From the NCBI RefSeq assembly GCF_003058465.1, contig NZ_CP028901.1, positions 620,001 through 684,000 on the forward strand: a stretch of DNA of 64,000 nucleotides, read 5' to 3'. The notes beneath the pieces are model-generated. The model ran no database searches and was not told the origin of the DNA. It saw nothing but the letters and a program-made list of their open reading frames with translations. Below, piece after piece: positions 35,201 through 44,495 of this stretch. Within the stretch, counting starts at the first letter, position 1, and each line of letters opens with the position of its first letter. The position numbers were made by a program, and so were the translations under genes. The DNA is from Orrella marina. GTDB taxonomy: Bacteria > Pseudomonadota > Gammaproteobacteria > Burkholderiales > Burkholderiaceae_B.

Positions 35201-37315
35201 ATGCAGACAGTCCACTACGAAACCCGGGATGACGTTGCGGTCATTCACATGAACCGCCCCCCGGTCAATAGCCTGGGTCACCCCCTCAGGAAGGACCTTC
35301 ACGAGGCGATTGCCCGGGCGCTGGCCGACGCATCTGTGAAAGCGCTCGTGGTCACCGGCACAGACAAGGCGTTTTCCGGCGGCGCGGATATTTCAGAATT
35401 TGGTGGACCTCTTCCCTCCACTGAGCCCAGACTGGCCTCGGTGATCGAGCAGATGGAGAGCGCTGACAAGCCCATCGTTGCTGCTATTTCCGGGATCTGC
35501 CTTGGGGGCGGACTCGAGCTGGCATTAGGGGCACATGAGCGGGTCGCACACGTGCAGGCCCGAATTGGCCTGCCTGAGGTCAAGCTTGGCATCCTCCCGG
35601 GAGGCGGCGGAACCCAGCGCCTTCCAAGGCTGGTTGGACTGAAGCGGGCGCTCACAATGATCACGGAAGGTCTGATCGTACGCGCAAGTACTTTGTCCGA
35701 TACCAGGTTGTTTGCACAAGTAGTCGATGAAGACATCGTTTCCGCAGCCATCCAGACCGCGCGAGAACTAGCCGCCAAAGGCGCACCGTATCGCCGTGTG
35801 CGTGACATCGACATGGACGAGCCCAATGCGCAGGCGATTCTGGATGAATGCCGACAGAAGCTTGCCGGCAGTAAAGACAAAGCCATGCAGCTGGCTCAGC
35901 AGAATTGTCTCGAATCGGTAGCGGGAACGGTCAATCTGCCATTCTCCAAAGGACTTGAGCAGGAGCGCGCACTCATCAACATGTTGATGGAATCGAGCCA
36001 GTCCAAGGCTTTGCGTCACATCTTCTTTGCTGAACGGGCAGTCACCAAAATACCGGGTGTTGCGGCGGATACGCCGATCCGGGACATCAGTCGCGTTGGC
36101 GTTATCGGAGCCGGCACCATGGGTGGCGGCATTGCCATGAGCATGCTTAATGCGGGAATTCCTGTCACGCTGGTCGAGGCCACACAGCAAGCGCTTGACC
36201 GCGGCGTAGCCATCATCGAGCGAAATTACGAGAACACGGCCAGCAAAGGCCGCATTACTGCAGAAGATGTTCAGAAGCGCATGGCGTTGCTCACACCGAG
36301 TCTTGCCTACGAGGATCTGTCTGACGCTGATCTGGTGATCGAGGCGGTGTTTGAGGATATGGACGTCAAGAAGTCGGTGTTTGGCAAACTTGACGCGATC
36401 TGCAAGTCCGGCGCCATTCTTGCATCCAACACTTCATACTTGAATATCGACGAACTGGCTGCGACGACATCCAGACCGGGTGATGTGCTCGGACTGCATT
36501 TTTTTAGCCCCGCAAATGTAATGAAGCTGCTCGAGATCGTGCGAGGTGACAAGACATCGAACGAAGTCTTGACGACATGCATGTCGCTTGCCAGGCGTAT
36601 TGGCAAGATTGCAGTCGTTGCGGGTGTCTGCGACGGGTTTATCGGAAACCGCATGGTTGCACGCTATACCGCGGCCGCGCACGGCCTGGTGGTGCAGGGT
36701 GCAGCGCCGCAACAAGTGGATCAGGCACTTGAGGCGTACGGATTCTCAATGGGGCCGTTGCGCATGGGGGATCTGGCCGGGTTGGATATTGGCTACGCTA
36801 CCCGCAAGCGATATAAGGCGAGCGCGCCAGATCAATGGTATCCACACATCGCGGATGATCTGGTTGAGCAAGGGCGTCTGGGCCAGAAATCCGGATCAGG
36901 ATGGTACCGGTATGAGCCGGGCAATCGTCAGGCGATTCCGGACCCGCAGGCTGAAGAGATCATTCGTCAATTCAGACAACGTCTTGGTGTGAGCCCACGG
37001 GTTGTGACGGACGAGGAGGTTGTTGCCCGGTGTGTCGGTGCGCTGATCAACGAGGGTGCGCGAATTCTGGAAGAAGGCATTGCGTTGAGGCCGAGCGACA
37101 TTGACGTTGTCTACCTCAATGGCTATGCCTTTCCGAGGCAGCACGGAGGACCGATGTTCTATGCGGACCAGATCGGACTGGATAAGGTGCTGGCAGACCT
37201 GCAACGCTTTTGCTCTGAGCCCGGCGCAAAGTCATGGTGGCAGCCCGCTTCACTCATTGTTTCGTTGGTGAATGAGAGCAAGAGCTTATCGCAGTGGCAA
37301 AAGGAGCGAGCGTGA
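35201..37315 (+). CDS. Bifunctional enoyl-CoA hydratase / 3-hydroxyacyl-CoA dehydrogenase
   Basis: About 704 residues from the ATG at 35201, which follows AAAGGAG; an upstream in-frame ATG at 35138 is less likely. Residues about 1-190 are a crotonase domain with both catalytic Glu residues ([12 protein letters not shown] and [19 protein letters not shown]), unlike the two single-domain crotonases in the window. Residues about 295-480 are the NAD-binding domain ([21 protein letters not shown]) with [15 protein letters not shown] carrying the catalytic His. The C-terminal part has two 3-HCDH domains. It fits FadJ/FadB or PaaC/PimF-like proteins of beta-oxidation. No thiolase is nearby. Confidence 0.93.
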   Translation: MQTVHYETRDDVAVIHMNRPPVNSLGHPLRKDLHEAIARALADASVKALVVTGTDKAFSGGADISEFGGPLPSTEPRLASVIEQMESADKPIVAAISGICLGGGLELALGAHERVAHVQARIGLPEVKLGILPGGGGTQRLPRLVGLKRALTMITEGLIVRASTLSDTRLFAQVVDEDIVSAAIQTARELAAKGAPYRRVRDIDMDEPNAQAILDECRQKLAGSKDKAMQLAQQNCLESVAGTVNLPFSKGLEQERALINMLMESSQSKALRHIFFAERAVTKIPGVAADTPIRDISRVGVIGAGTMGGGIAMSMLNAGIPVTLVEATQQALDRGVAIIERNYENTASKGRITAEDVQKRMALLTPSLAYEDLSDADLVIEAVFEDMDVKKSVFGKLDAICKSGAILASNTSYLNIDELAATTSRPGDVLGLHFFSPANVMKLLEIVRGDKTSNEVLTTCMSLARRIGKIAVVAGVCDGFIGNRMVARYTAAAHGLVVQGAAPQQVDQALEAYGFSMGPLRMGDLAGLDIGYATRKRYKASAPDQWYPHIADDLVEQGRLGQKSGSGWYRYEPGNRQAIPDPQAEEIIRQFRQRLGVSPRVVTDEEVVARCVGALINEGARILEEGIALRPSDIDVVYLNGYAFPRQHGGPMFYADQIGLDKVLADLQRFCSEPGAKSWWQPASLIVSLVNESKSLSQWQKERA

Positions 37316-37644
37316 GCTGTGTGCGTTCAGTGTCCGGATTATCAGAAGTGAGCGCTTAGTGCTGTGAACAGACGCATGAGTGCTGAGAAAGCGCATATCG
37401 GGACTGGCGCACCGGCGGATTCAGGCATGATTGATCGCCAGCCGGGTGGCGATTGGTGGGTAGTTGTCTCCTGCTTGCATGTGGGTGACAACGCCTCATC
37501 TTGCCGCAACTTGCCCTTGCTGCCATGAATGTCTTGTCTTTACCGGGGTGTCCGTGTTTACACTCTACGCCGATTGTCACATCAGAGGTGACAAGTTATT
37601 TGAAAAATCTATATAAACGTCAATACACAAAGGAGCACTGAAAG
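37316..37644. other. Intergenic region upstream of the biotin carrier gene
   Basis: About 330 bp. It contains a perfect inverted repeat (37574-37594) and an AT-rich run before the AAAGGAG site of the biotin carrier gene. No gene is supported. Confidence 0.5.
37574..37594. promoter_or_regulatory. Inverted repeat TTGTCAC-N7-GTGACAA
   Basis: Perfect 7-bp arms around a 7-bp centre, about 50 bp before the biotin carrier start. The symmetry suits a dimeric repressor or activator. The cognate regulator cannot be named. Confidence 0.4.
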
Positions 37645-37866
37645 ATGGCACAAGTCGAACTGATGTCAGATGTTACCGGCTCGGTCTGGAAAATTCTGAT
37701 GGAAGTAGGCACTGCGGTTGACGCGGAAGAGCCTATTCTGCTCATCGAATCGATGAAGATGGAAATTCCGCTCGTTTCAGAAAAGCCTGGCACCATCGTC
37801 GAGATCATGGTGGCCGAAGGCGATCCTGTCACCGAAGGACAGATCATTGCAAAAATTGAAGTTTGA
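37645..37866 (+). CDS. Stand-alone biotin carboxyl carrier protein
   Basis: A 73-residue protein that is essentially one biotinyl/lipoyl domain. The biotin-attachment motif appears as ESMKMEIPL (the Lys between the two Met residues is the modified one). The Pro-Ala-rich N-terminal extension of AccB is absent, so it is the short carrier type used by catabolic acyl-CoA carboxylases. AAAGGAG precedes the ATG. The matching biotin carboxylase (40037) and carboxyltransferase (42789) lie 2-5 kb downstream on the same strand, separated by a receptor and an IclR regulator. This makes a three-protein carboxylase likely. Confidence 0.92.
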   Translation: MAQVELMSDVTGSVWKILMEVGTAVDAEEPILLIESMKMEIPLVSEKPGTIVEIMVAEGDPVTEGQIIAKIEV

Positions 37867-37899
37867 TTTAACTTTTTAAAAAAAACTTTTCCTGTATAT

Positions 37900-37912
37900 G
37901 GAATTTTATTCC
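37900..37912. promoter_or_regulatory. GGAAT-TTT-ATTCC, candidate IclR operator
   Basis: A perfect inverted repeat in an AT-rich stretch (37870-37930), about 160 bp before the receptor start at 38070. IclR-type regulators often bind palindromes with GGAA...TTCC half-sites, and an IclR gene follows the receptor. Binding is inferred. Confidence 0.4.
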
Positions 37913-38069
37913 TATAAATTGATTTATCAGTGAATGACTCCCATAATCAGACTGCGGTGTTTGGCCGGTGACGGTTCAAGAAGTGAGCAAAGTTTTGTCG
38001 GGGCGCGTCTCACTTCGAACCACATCCGGTATCGCCGTAGCACAACAACACAATCGTGAGGAGACACGC

Positions 38070-39053
38070 ATGAAGTTACTTGCAGCAATCACTTTCTCTG
38101 TGGCAGCGCTGACCGGTCAGGCAGCCATGGCACAGTCGGACTGGAAACCCGGTTCTGTTGTCGAATTCATTGTTCCTGCAGGGCCTGGAGGCTCTCTGGA
38201 CATGGTGGCACGCCAGATACAAAAGATCGCCATCGAGAAGAAGCTGGTCGACAGCATGATCATCAGTAACCGTCCAGGCGGTGCACTGGCCATGGCATTG
38301 AATGATCTGGACAAGCATCCTGGCGACGCCAATTATCTGATGACCTTGACGACCTCGATCATCAATAACAACATCACCGGCTCGCTCAAGGATCGCCCGT
38401 ACACCAACTACAGCCCGATCGCGATCCTGTTTCAGGAATACGTCGGTCTGATCGTGCACAAGGACTCTCCCTACAAGACCGCTCAGGATCTGGTCAACTC
38501 CATGAAGGCAGATCCAGCCAAACTCAATGTGGCACTCGCCACCTCACTGGGTAATCACATCCACGTTGGTGCGGCTTTGCCGTTACAGAAAGCGGGTGTG
38601 GATGTACAAAAAATCAACTTCATCCCTTACAAATCATCGGCTGAGTCAATCACCAATTTGCTCGGCAAGAACGTCGATGTCGTGGCCGCCAGCACTCCCA
38701 ATTTTCTGACTGCGCTCAAGAACGACCAGTTGCGGATCCTGGTTGTCGGCTCGCCCAAGCGTCTGCCTGGCGAACTCTCGGGTATTCCGACCTGGAAAGA
38801 GTCTGGTGTCGATGTGGTGACGACTTCAATTCAGGGCATTCTCGGACCCAAGGACTTGAAACCAGCCCAGATCTCCTATTGGGGCAAGGCGTTTGACGAG
38901 ATCACCAGCACTGATGAGTGGAAAAAATTCGTAGAGATGCGTGGCTGGGCACCGGATTTTGTGGGGCCGGATCAGGTCAAGCAGACGCTGGCTGAGGAAA
39001 CGCAGAGAATTCAGGAGATTCTTGACACCCTCGGTCTTTCCAGGAACAAGTGA
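38070..39053 (+). CDS. Bug/TctC-family receptor of the carboxylase cluster
   Basis: About 327 residues from the ATG at 38070, which follows GTGAGGAG; the frame extends upstream without a better start. The signal peptide MKLLAAITFSVAALTGQAAMA is clear. The mature part is divergent from other Bug proteins in the window: WKPGSVVEFIVPAGPGGSLDMVARQIQ, ISNRPGGALAMAL and KINFIPYKSSAESIT. The GPGGSLD loop and the missing GAGG segment suggest a different ligand class. Placed between the biotin carrier and the IclR regulator, it may deliver or sense the acid that the CoA-transferase and carboxylase process. Confidence 0.9.
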   Translation: MKLLAAITFSVAALTGQAAMAQSDWKPGSVVEFIVPAGPGGSLDMVARQIQKIAIEKKLVDSMIISNRPGGALAMALNDLDKHPGDANYLMTLTTSIINNNITGSLKDRPYTNYSPIAILFQEYVGLIVHKDSPYKTAQDLVNSMKADPAKLNVALATSLGNHIHVGAALPLQKAGVDVQKINFIPYKSSAESITNLLGKNVDVVAASTPNFLTALKNDQLRILVVGSPKRLPGELSGIPTWKESGVDVVTTSIQGILGPKDLKPAQISYWGKAFDEITSTDEWKKFVEMRGWAPDFVGPDQVKQTLAEETQRIQEILDTLGLSRNK

Positions 39054-39072
39054 TCTCCTCGGAGTTGTACAT

Positions 39073-39897
39073 ATGGGACGCACGCGCTCGCCAGATGCTT
39101 TTCTGCCAGGCAAGGAGGGGAGTTTTTCCGAGGACGATCCATCAGTCGTGCTCACGCTGGCGCGTGGCCTGATTGTACTGAACTGCTTTGATCTGAGCCG
39201 TCAGTACCTGAGTAACAAGGAGCTGGTCAGCCTGACCGGGCTGTCCAAGCCGACCGTTTCCCGGATCACCTACACCCTGGCGAAGTTCGGGTTCCTGCGG
39301 TATTCACCAGTGCTCAGACAGTATGCACTGGGCGTTTCCATGTTGACGTCAGCCTATCCGTTGCTGGCTCACATGAAAATCCGCCAGGTTGCCCGGCCAT
39401 TGATGCAGACCATGGCCAACGAGGTTGGTGGTGTGGTGTCGATGGGGGTACAGCTTGGCAGAAAGATGGTCTATGTCGAAAGCTGCGCAAGCGCGAAGTC
39501 GGTGAGTCCGGTCGTCGCAGGGATCGGGTCAAAGATTCCGATGTATCCGACGGCTATGGGAAGAGCCTACCTTTGTGGCTTGAGTCCGGCCGAGCGCACG
39601 CAGTTGCTCGATGCGATCACCCCTGGCTGGGAACAAGAGGGCAGCAAGTACCGGGTGCTGGTGGATGATGCACTGGCGCAGTTCAGGCAATGGGGGTTTT
39701 GCCTGGCCATGCACAATCTTGTGCGTGAAACACGCTCGGTCGGTGTTCCCCTTCGCGGCGAAGTCGACGAAATGCGTTACGCCTTTAACTGCGGCATGCC
39801 GGTGGTTCGCCTGAAGGAGTCGCAGATTGAGACCGAAATTGGACCAAGATTGATGGATTTGGTCAGGAATGTGGAACTCTTGATCGGACACCGTTAA
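39073..39897 (+). CDS. IclR-family transcriptional regulator
   Basis: About 274 residues from the ATG at 39073; the frame upstream overlaps the receptor gene and is unlikely to be translated. The N-terminal winged helix (about 20-85) contains VLTLARGLIVLNCFD and KELVSLTGLSKPTVSRITYTLAKFGFL. The C-terminal effector domain (about 100-270) has VQLGRKMVYVESCAS and PTAMGRAYLCGLSPAER, typical of IclR ligand domains such as PcaR and PobR. It lies inside the carboxylase cluster and most likely controls it, perhaps through the site at 37900-37912. Confidence 0.92.
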   Translation: MGRTRSPDAFLPGKEGSFSEDDPSVVLTLARGLIVLNCFDLSRQYLSNKELVSLTGLSKPTVSRITYTLAKFGFLRYSPVLRQYALGVSMLTSAYPLLAHMKIRQVARPLMQTMANEVGGVVSMGVQLGRKMVYVESCASAKSVSPVVAGIGSKIPMYPTAMGRAYLCGLSPAERTQLLDAITPGWEQEGSKYRVLVDDALAQFRQWGFCLAMHNLVRETRSVGVPLRGEVDEMRYAFNCGMPVVRLKESQIETEIGPRLMDLVRNVELLIGHR

Positions 39898-40036
39898 CGG
39901 AACGACTATCGACCGGATGGCTCGACGATAAAGCCCGGAGCCCGGATGTTTCAGACGCCTGCGGGGTTCATTCGGGAGTCGTCCAGGAGTAGTCCGGCAT
40001 GTATCGCGAACCAGTGGGTCGCGTCCAGTAATAGGA

Positions 40037-41434
40037 ATGAATGAATTGAAGAAACTATTGATTGCAAACCGGGGCGAGATTGCCTGCAGGATTGCCCAGA
40101 CCGCTCGACGGCTGGGTATCGAGACGGTCGCCGTCTATTCAGAAGCTGATGCGCAGGCCAAGCACGTGGCGTGCTGCGATAGCAGCTATCTGATCGGACC
40201 AGCAGATGCCCGTCAGAGCTACTTGAACATTGACCGGTTGATGGAAGTGGTGCGCGAGAGTGGCGCAGATGCTGTGCATCCCGGATACGGTTTCTTGTCG
40301 GAGAACGTCGCCCTGGCTCGCGCCTGTGAGGTGGACGGGATCATGTTTGTCGGTCCGGGGCCCCATGCGATCGAGGCCATGGCCGACAAAGCCCGTGCCA
40401 AGGCGCAAGCCCACCAGGCAGGCATGCCTCTGATTCCAGGCTACTACGGTGACGAACAGGATGATGCGTTTCTGAAGGAGCAAGCACTGGCTGCGGGATT
40501 TCCGCTGATGATCAAGGCGCGTATGGGGGGCGGCGGACGCGGCATGCGAGTCGTTCGTAGCATGGACGAGTTTGATGCAGCTCTGGCGTCTTGCCGGCGC
40601 GAGGCACTGGCCGGGTTTGGCGACGACACCGTGATGCTCGAACGATACATCGAACGGCCTCGCCATGTCGAAGTGCAGGTGTTTGGCGACGCCCATGGCA
40701 ACGTCGTGCATCTGTTCGAGCGTGACTGCTCTGTCCAGCGTCGGCATCAGAAAGTGATAGAGGAGGCTCCAGCCCCAGGATTGTCAGACAGTCAGCGCGA
40801 TGCGATGGGGCAGGCTGCGGCTGATCTTGCCCGATCCGTGGGTTATGTCGGTGCGGGCACGGTCGAATGCATCGTCGACCCGGACGGCAATTTCTACTTT
40901 CTGGAGATGAATACGCGTTTGCAGGTCGAGCACGGTGTGACGGAGCTTGTCACTGGGCTGGATCTGGTTGAGTGGCAGTTACGTGTCGCGCGTGGTGAAC
41001 GCTTGCCCCTTGCACAGGATGATCTGCAGCTCAATGGTCATTGTTTTGAGGTGCGCATCTGTGCAGAGCGTCCGAACAAAGGATTCTTGCCGTCTGTCGG
41101 ACAGATCCAGACATGGTCGCTTCCCGAACATATCGAGTTTGCGCAGGGCGACGTAAGGGTGGACGCCGGTGTGCGTGCGCAGGACAGTATCAGTCCGTAT
41201 TACGACTCGATGGTGGCCAAGATACTGGTTCGGGCAGACAACCGGGATCAGGCGATTGCCCGCATGCTCGACACCCTGCATGCAACGGAAATCAGCGGTA
41301 TCCAGACGAACCTGGGATTTATCAAAGCCATCTTTTCGCATCCGGAATTTGTCGCGCAGAGCGTGCACACCGGATTTATCGAGACCCATCTCAAGCAGCT
41401 ATTGAACATGAATCTTGACAGGAGTCCTGCATGA
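40037..41434 (+). CDS. Acyl-CoA carboxylase biotin carboxylase subunit
   Basis: A 465-residue ATP-grasp enzyme that carboxylates biotin on the carrier protein using ATP and bicarbonate. Start region KKLLIANRGEIACRIAQTARRLG; ATP-grasp loop MIKARMGGGGRGMR; catalytic and metal residues around ERDCSVQRRHQKVIEEAPAP and EMNTRLQVEHGVTELVTGLDLV. The last normally reads VEHPVTE, so Gly replaces the near-invariant Pro. The length of about 450-465 shows that it has no fused biotin domain, consistent with the separate carrier at 37645. Its stop overlaps the next start (ATGA), indicating coupling with the CoA-transferase. Confidence 0.95.
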   Translation: MNELKKLLIANRGEIACRIAQTARRLGIETVAVYSEADAQAKHVACCDSSYLIGPADARQSYLNIDRLMEVVRESGADAVHPGYGFLSENVALARACEVDGIMFVGPGPHAIEAMADKARAKAQAHQAGMPLIPGYYGDEQDDAFLKEQALAAGFPLMIKARMGGGGRGMRVVRSMDEFDAALASCRREALAGFGDDTVMLERYIERPRHVEVQVFGDAHGNVVHLFERDCSVQRRHQKVIEEAPAPGLSDSQRDAMGQAAADLARSVGYVGAGTVECIVDPDGNFYFLEMNTRLQVEHGVTELVTGLDLVEWQLRVARGERLPLAQDDLQLNGHCFEVRICAERPNKGFLPSVGQIQTWSLPEHIEFAQGDVRVDAGVRAQDSISPYYDSMVAKILVRADNRDQAIARMLDTLHATEISGIQTNLGFIKAIFSHPEFVAQSVHTGFIETHLKQLLNMNLDRSPA

Positions 41435-42702
41435 GCCAGGAAAGCCCCACGAGTCAGTCCGTACTCTCAGATGCATCTGTACAGTCCATGCCTGAGCAGG
41501 CGCACAGCGGCTCGCTTCCTTTGTCCGACCTCAAAGTGATTGAAATCTGTTCCACCATCGCCGGTCCAGCCTGTGCACGTCTGCTCGCGGATTTCGGGGC
41601 CGATGTCACCAAGATTGAGCCACACGAAGGTGATGGTGTCCGTCAGATGGGGCGGCATGTGCAGGATGTCTCGCTTTACGCTGCCACCATACTTCGCGGC
41701 AAAAAGTCGATTGCACTGGACCTGAAGTCCGAGCAGGGCAACCGGATTGCGCGTGCTCTGATTGATCAGGCTGACATCCTCGTGGAAAACAACCGGCCCG
41801 GGGTGCTGGAGCGACTCGGCCTGGGCTACGAAGATCTGCGCCAGACCAACCCCGGACTCATCATGGTGCGTATTAGCGGTTATGGCCAGGACGGCCCGTA
41901 CTCGGGCAGGCCCGGCTACGGAGCCACCTGTGAGGCGGTGGGGGGAGTCCGGCACATGACGGGGGACCCGGATCGTCCGCCCGCACGGGTAGCGCTTGCT
42001 ACCACGGATTACCTGACCTCGGTTTACGCGGCGTTCGGTGCCATGACTGCCGTACACGAGCGCGCCCGCTCTGGTCTTGGACAGGTCGTCGACGTGGCAC
42101 TGTACGAGGCTGCGTTCAGTCAAATGGAGCCGTATGTCCCCGCTTACGAAAAATTAGGATTTGTGCCAAAGCGAGTGGGACCGAATCTGCCGACGATGGC
42201 ACCCAATAGTCTGTATCCGACTGCTGACGGAAACTGGATGCTGATTGCTGCCAACAGCGACATCATCTTCCGCCGCCTGACCCAGATCATGGAGCAGTCA
42301 GAACTTGCCACGGACGAACGATTTGCGACTATCCGGGCACGAGGCAAACCCGAGAATATGAAAGAGATCGACCGGATCATCGGTGAATGGACCCGCACAC
42401 TGGACGCACCCTCCCTTGCAGCCAGGCTAATCGAGGCGGCCATTCCGTCTGCACCGGTCAACACCATTGCGGACATCTTTGAAGATCCACATTTCACTGC
42501 GCGCGACATGCTGGTGAAGGTCGGGCATCCTGTGCTGGGCCACACGACCCAGACTGGGGTCGTGCCCAAGCTTTCTCGTACGCCAGGCACGATCCGTCAC
42601 TCAGGCCCGGATCTGGGCGCCGATACCGACAGTATCCTGGCCGCAATGGGGTTGAGCGAGCAGCAGATCGGGGAGCTTCGCGCTCTCAAGGTGATTCGCT
42701 GA
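41431..42702 (+). CDS. Class III CoA-transferase (CaiB/BaiF/Frc family)
   Basis: A 423-residue protein whose ATG overlaps the biotin carboxylase stop by 4 bp. The family N-terminus is LPLSDLKVIEICSTIAGPACARLLADFGADVTKIEPHEGD. VRISGYGQDGPYSGRPGYGA follows, and the catalytic Asp is probably in ATTDYLTSVYAAFGAM, near residue 193. These enzymes move CoA from a donor thioester to a free acid. Located inside the carboxylase operon, it is the likely activating step: acid to acyl-CoA, which is then carboxylated. The N-terminal 25 residues are a Ser/Gln-rich extension not needed by the fold. Confidence 0.93.
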   Translation: MSQESPTSQSVLSDASVQSMPEQAHSGSLPLSDLKVIEICSTIAGPACARLLADFGADVTKIEPHEGDGVRQMGRHVQDVSLYAATILRGKKSIALDLKSEQGNRIARALIDQADILVENNRPGVLERLGLGYEDLRQTNPGLIMVRISGYGQDGPYSGRPGYGATCEAVGGVRHMTGDPDRPPARVALATTDYLTSVYAAFGAMTAVHERARSGLGQVVDVALYEAAFSQMEPYVPAYEKLGFVPKRVGPNLPTMAPNSLYPTADGNWMLIAANSDIIFRRLTQIMEQSELATDERFATIRARGKPENMKEIDRIIGEWTRTLDAPSLAARLIEAAIPSAPVNTIADIFEDPHFTARDMLVKVGHPVLGHTTQTGVVPKLSRTPGTIRHSGPDLGADTDSILAAMGLSEQQIGELRALKVIR

Positions 42703-42788
42703 TCCAGGAGCCACCGCCTGAACACCAGAACGACGTCGCCTTTGTGCCTTACGAACTATTTGAAACTGAACACCCGTAGGGGAATATA

Positions 42789-44453
42789 TTGAATACAACA
42801 ACTGATACATCGACCGGGCCTGCAGGAAGTAGCCAGCCTGACATTCAGGAAGCTACCCAGGCGGGGGGCAACTCATTGACGCCAGATGGCCAATGGGCAG
42901 AAGAGTTGAAGGAACTGGCGACCCGGCGCGAACAGGCAGCGGCCATGGGTGGACCCGAATCGCTGGCCAAACTCAAGAGTCGCGGCATCATGAACGCCAG
43001 AGAACGTCTGGCGACGCTGCTCGACGCTGATACGTTCAGGGAGCTTGGTCGCATCACTGGTAAGGGAAAGTACGACAAAGAGGGATACTTTCAGGGACTG
43101 TCTCCGGTCAACGCCATTATTGGATCCGGGAAAATTGAAGGACGCAAAGTCGTCGTTTCGGCCGATGATTACACGATCCGGGCGGGCTCTTCGGAGGCAA
43201 CGATCTCAGACAAGTGGATCTACGCTGAGCGCATGGCACTCGATCTCAGACTGCCGATGATACGCCTGGTCGACACGGCGGGCGGAAGTGTCAAGCTGCT
43301 CGAACAAAGCGGGCACAGCAAGATCCCGGGCTATCCGAACTGGCCCGTCACGCAGTTGCTCAAGACGGTCCCCGTGGTTGGCGTGGCGCTCGGGGCCTGC
43401 GCTGGCTTAGGTGCGGTCAAGGTGCTCATGTCGCACTTTTCTGTCATGGTGCGTGACCAGTCGCAGGTCTTTGCCGCAGGTCCACCCGTGGTCAAGCAGG
43501 CGTACGGCATCGAGATCGACAAGAACGCCCTGGGCGGCTACAAGGTTCATCGGCGTAGTGCACTGGTTCACAACGAAGCCGAAAGCGAGACCGATGCGTT
43601 TGAGCAGGTACGCCGTTTTCTGTCCTATCTGCCCAGACATAGTGCAACATATGCCAGGCGGATCCGGTCAGGTGACCCAGTTGATCGTGCCGACGACTGG
43701 CTCAAGGACGCAATTCCCCGCGATCGCCGCAAGGTCTACGATCCACGCAAGATACTTCGCTCAATCTTTGATGAAGGCTCGGTATTTGAGATAGGACGAT
43801 ACCAGGCAGGATCCTGCATCACTGCACTGGCCCGCCTGGACGGCTATCCGGTGGGCGTACTGTGCAGTGACCCGCGGGTCGCCGGTGGTGCCATGACGAT
43901 CACCTCCGCCTGGAAAATGGAGCGCCACGTCAAAATGTGCGACACATTTGGCTTGCCCGTGATTAACCTGGTTGACCAGCCTGGCAACGCGACTGGTCCG
44001 GAAGCGGAGTTGCAGGGGACCCTGCTTGGCGCTGTTCGGGTACTGAGCACAATCGAAGAAGTCAAGGTGCCCTGGGTATCGATCGTCATGCGTCGAGCCT
44101 TTGGCATGGCCGGAGGCCTGCATGCGCCGAAGTACTTTCCGCACCTGATTCACCGGTTTGGCTGGCCGTCTGCCCGTTGGGGATCCATCCCCATCGAAGG
44201 TGGTGTCGCGGCTGCTTATCGCAAGGAGATTGCCGAGGCACCGGATCCGGTCGAAGCCCGTGACGAACTTGAAGCGTACTACCACCGTATCGCATCTCCC
44301 TTCAGGACGGCTGAACGGTTCATGATGCTGGACATTATCGATCCGCGTGAAACCCGGGCAGTTCTGTGTGACTGGGTTGAAGATGCGTGGGAAGCCATGT
44401 GCGCCAAGGCCCCCAAAATGTCAGAGGCACACCCTTACGATATGCCCGTGTGA
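42789..44453 (+). CDS. Acyl-CoA carboxylase carboxyltransferase subunit
   Basis: A 554-residue protein with a TTG start at 42789 after AGGGGAATATA; the first 40 residues are low-complexity and the true start could be slightly later. Two crotonase-like halves, as in propionyl/methylcrotonyl-CoA carboxylase beta subunits: KLKSRGIMNARERLATLLDADTF at the start, VVSADDYTIRAGS, IRLVDTAGGSVK and LGACAGLGAV in the N half, and SCITALARLDGYPVGVLCSDP, DQPGNATGPEAE, RRAFGMAGG in the C half. It transfers carboxyl from biotin to an acyl-CoA. The acyl specificity cannot be read. It lies 86 bp after the CoA-transferase in the same operon. Confidence 0.93.
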   Translation: MNTTTDTSTGPAGSSQPDIQEATQAGGNSLTPDGQWAEELKELATRREQAAAMGGPESLAKLKSRGIMNARERLATLLDADTFRELGRITGKGKYDKEGYFQGLSPVNAIIGSGKIEGRKVVVSADDYTIRAGSSEATISDKWIYAERMALDLRLPMIRLVDTAGGSVKLLEQSGHSKIPGYPNWPVTQLLKTVPVVGVALGACAGLGAVKVLMSHFSVMVRDQSQVFAAGPPVVKQAYGIEIDKNALGGYKVHRRSALVHNEAESETDAFEQVRRFLSYLPRHSATYARRIRSGDPVDRADDWLKDAIPRDRRKVYDPRKILRSIFDEGSVFEIGRYQAGSCITALARLDGYPVGVLCSDPRVAGGAMTITSAWKMERHVKMCDTFGLPVINLVDQPGNATGPEAELQGTLLGAVRVLSTIEEVKVPWVSIVMRRAFGMAGGLHAPKYFPHLIHRFGWPSARWGSIPIEGGVAAAYRKEIAEAPDPVEARDELEAYYHRIASPFRTAERFMMLDIIDPRETRAVLCDWVEDAWEAMCAKAPKMSEAHPYDMPV

Positions 44454-44458
44454 CAGAG

Positions 44459-44495
44459 CGTCAGCAAGGCAGGCTCACAATCTGCCTTGCTGACG
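44459..44495. terminator. Perfect 14-bp stem-loop after the carboxylase operon
   Basis: CGTCAGCAAGGCAG (44459-44472) pairs without mismatch with CTGCCTTGCTGACG (44482-44495) around a 9-base loop. It begins 6 bp past the carboxyltransferase stop. The very stable stem fits a transcript end, although a T-run is missing. It also covers the 3' end of the minus-strand relic. Confidence 0.65.
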
